NCBI GenBank assembly: GCA_024699395.1
Contig: JAILPU010000305.1
Location: forward strand, 1-6,156
DNA: 6,156 bases
Direction: 5' to 3'
From: Lachnospiraceae bacterium
GTDB taxonomy: Bacteria > Bacillota > Clostridia > Lachnospirales > Lachnospiraceae
The notes beneath the pieces are model-generated. The model was not told the DNA's origin. It ran no database searches and saw nothing but the letters and a program-made list of their open reading frames with translations. A program made the position numbers and the translations under genes. This document shows positions 5,844 through 6,156 of this stretch, one piece after another; position 1 is the stretch's first letter; each line of letters begins with the position of its first letter.

Positions 5844-6156
5844 TTAAATACTGCTCCCCAACCTAAGTCCTGAGTTTATCAAGTTATTGAACGCCTCTTC
5901 ATCTTCCGGAGAAACTGCAAAAGGCGCTACCTTAAACTTGTTTCTGCCATCCGGGCTTATCCTTATTTCCACAATCTTACATATGTAAGAAAAACCGGTA
6001 TACATTACAGGCTCTCCCGGACCATTTTCGGCCGGAAATTTATTGGAATAATCACCCATAATCTCAATATCAGGTAACAGGTCACATGTTCCCCACCAAT
6101 AACTCTTTCCCCAAGGCTTATCCTTACACTTTACGATAACAACCGCATCCTGTTTA
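5844..6156 (-). CDS. C-terminal part of an unrecognised protein, cut by the right window edge
   Basis: The reading frame is open from the last base of the window to a TAA stop at 5844-5846, giving about 104 residues. An in-frame ATG exists at 6059, but the frame stays open for another 32 codons upstream of it with protein-like content rich in Trp, Lys and Asp (for example a GKSYWWGTCDLLPDIEI stretch). That ATG also has no clear ribosome binding site, so I treat it as an internal methionine and the true start as lying outside the window. No signal peptide or membrane segment is visible in the seen part. The end is soluble-looking, with alternating short strands and a final helix containing EDEEAFNNLINSGL. 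I do not recognise the family. It lies 38 bases upstream of the next gene on the same strand, so it probably belongs to the same transcription unit. Confidence 0.75.
   Translation of the reverse strand, partial: KQDAVVIVKCKDKPWGKSYWWGTCDLLPDIEIMGDYSNKFPAENGPGEPVMYTGFSYICKIVEIRISPDGRNKFKVAPFAVSPEDEEAFNNLINSGLRLGSSI

Overview
The window reads as one stretch of a long, single-direction gene cluster on the minus strand of a moderately AT-rich Gram-positive genome. The best guess is a Clostridia/Lachnospiraceae-type Firmicute. The reasons are the strong GGAGG-like ribosome binding sites, frequent GTG/TTG starts, a lipoprotein with a classical lipobox, and a small protein matching the DNA-binding domain of the sporulation regulator Spo0A. 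The taxonomic call is inference; no RNA gene or housekeeping marker is present to confirm it.

In transcription order (right to left) the layout is: (1) the C-terminal part of a protein of unknown function that runs off the right edge (6156-5844); (2) a 343-residue protein with a probable winged-helix N-terminus and an alpha/beta C-terminus resembling replication-relaxation/mobilisation accessory proteins (5805-4774, TTG start); (3) and (4) two membrane-anchored proteins with about 190-210-residue outward-facing domains, which may be diverged paralogues (4755-4015 and 4025-3363); (5) a stand-alone Spo0A C-terminal-domain-like protein of 106 residues (3357-3037); (6) a 702-residue membrane-anchored NlpC/P60 cysteine peptidase with a complete Cys-His-His triad (3040-932); (7) a 248-residue lipoprotein with a long acidic linker (935-189). 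The last 188 bases (1-188) have no convincing gene and hold nested inverted repeats.

Genes 2 to 7 are separated by 18 bases or less or overlap, with ATGA and GTGA stop/start overlaps, so they are very probably co-transcribed and partly translationally coupled. A DNA-binding protein, two bitopic membrane proteins, a membrane-tethered peptidoglycan hydrolase and a lipoprotein fit a cell-envelope-spanning apparatus, most plausibly the transfer region of a conjugative element or plasmid. No ATPase, relaxase, coupling protein or integrase lies in the window, so this remains inference. The most unusual element is the Spo0A-C-like protein embedded between membrane protein genes.
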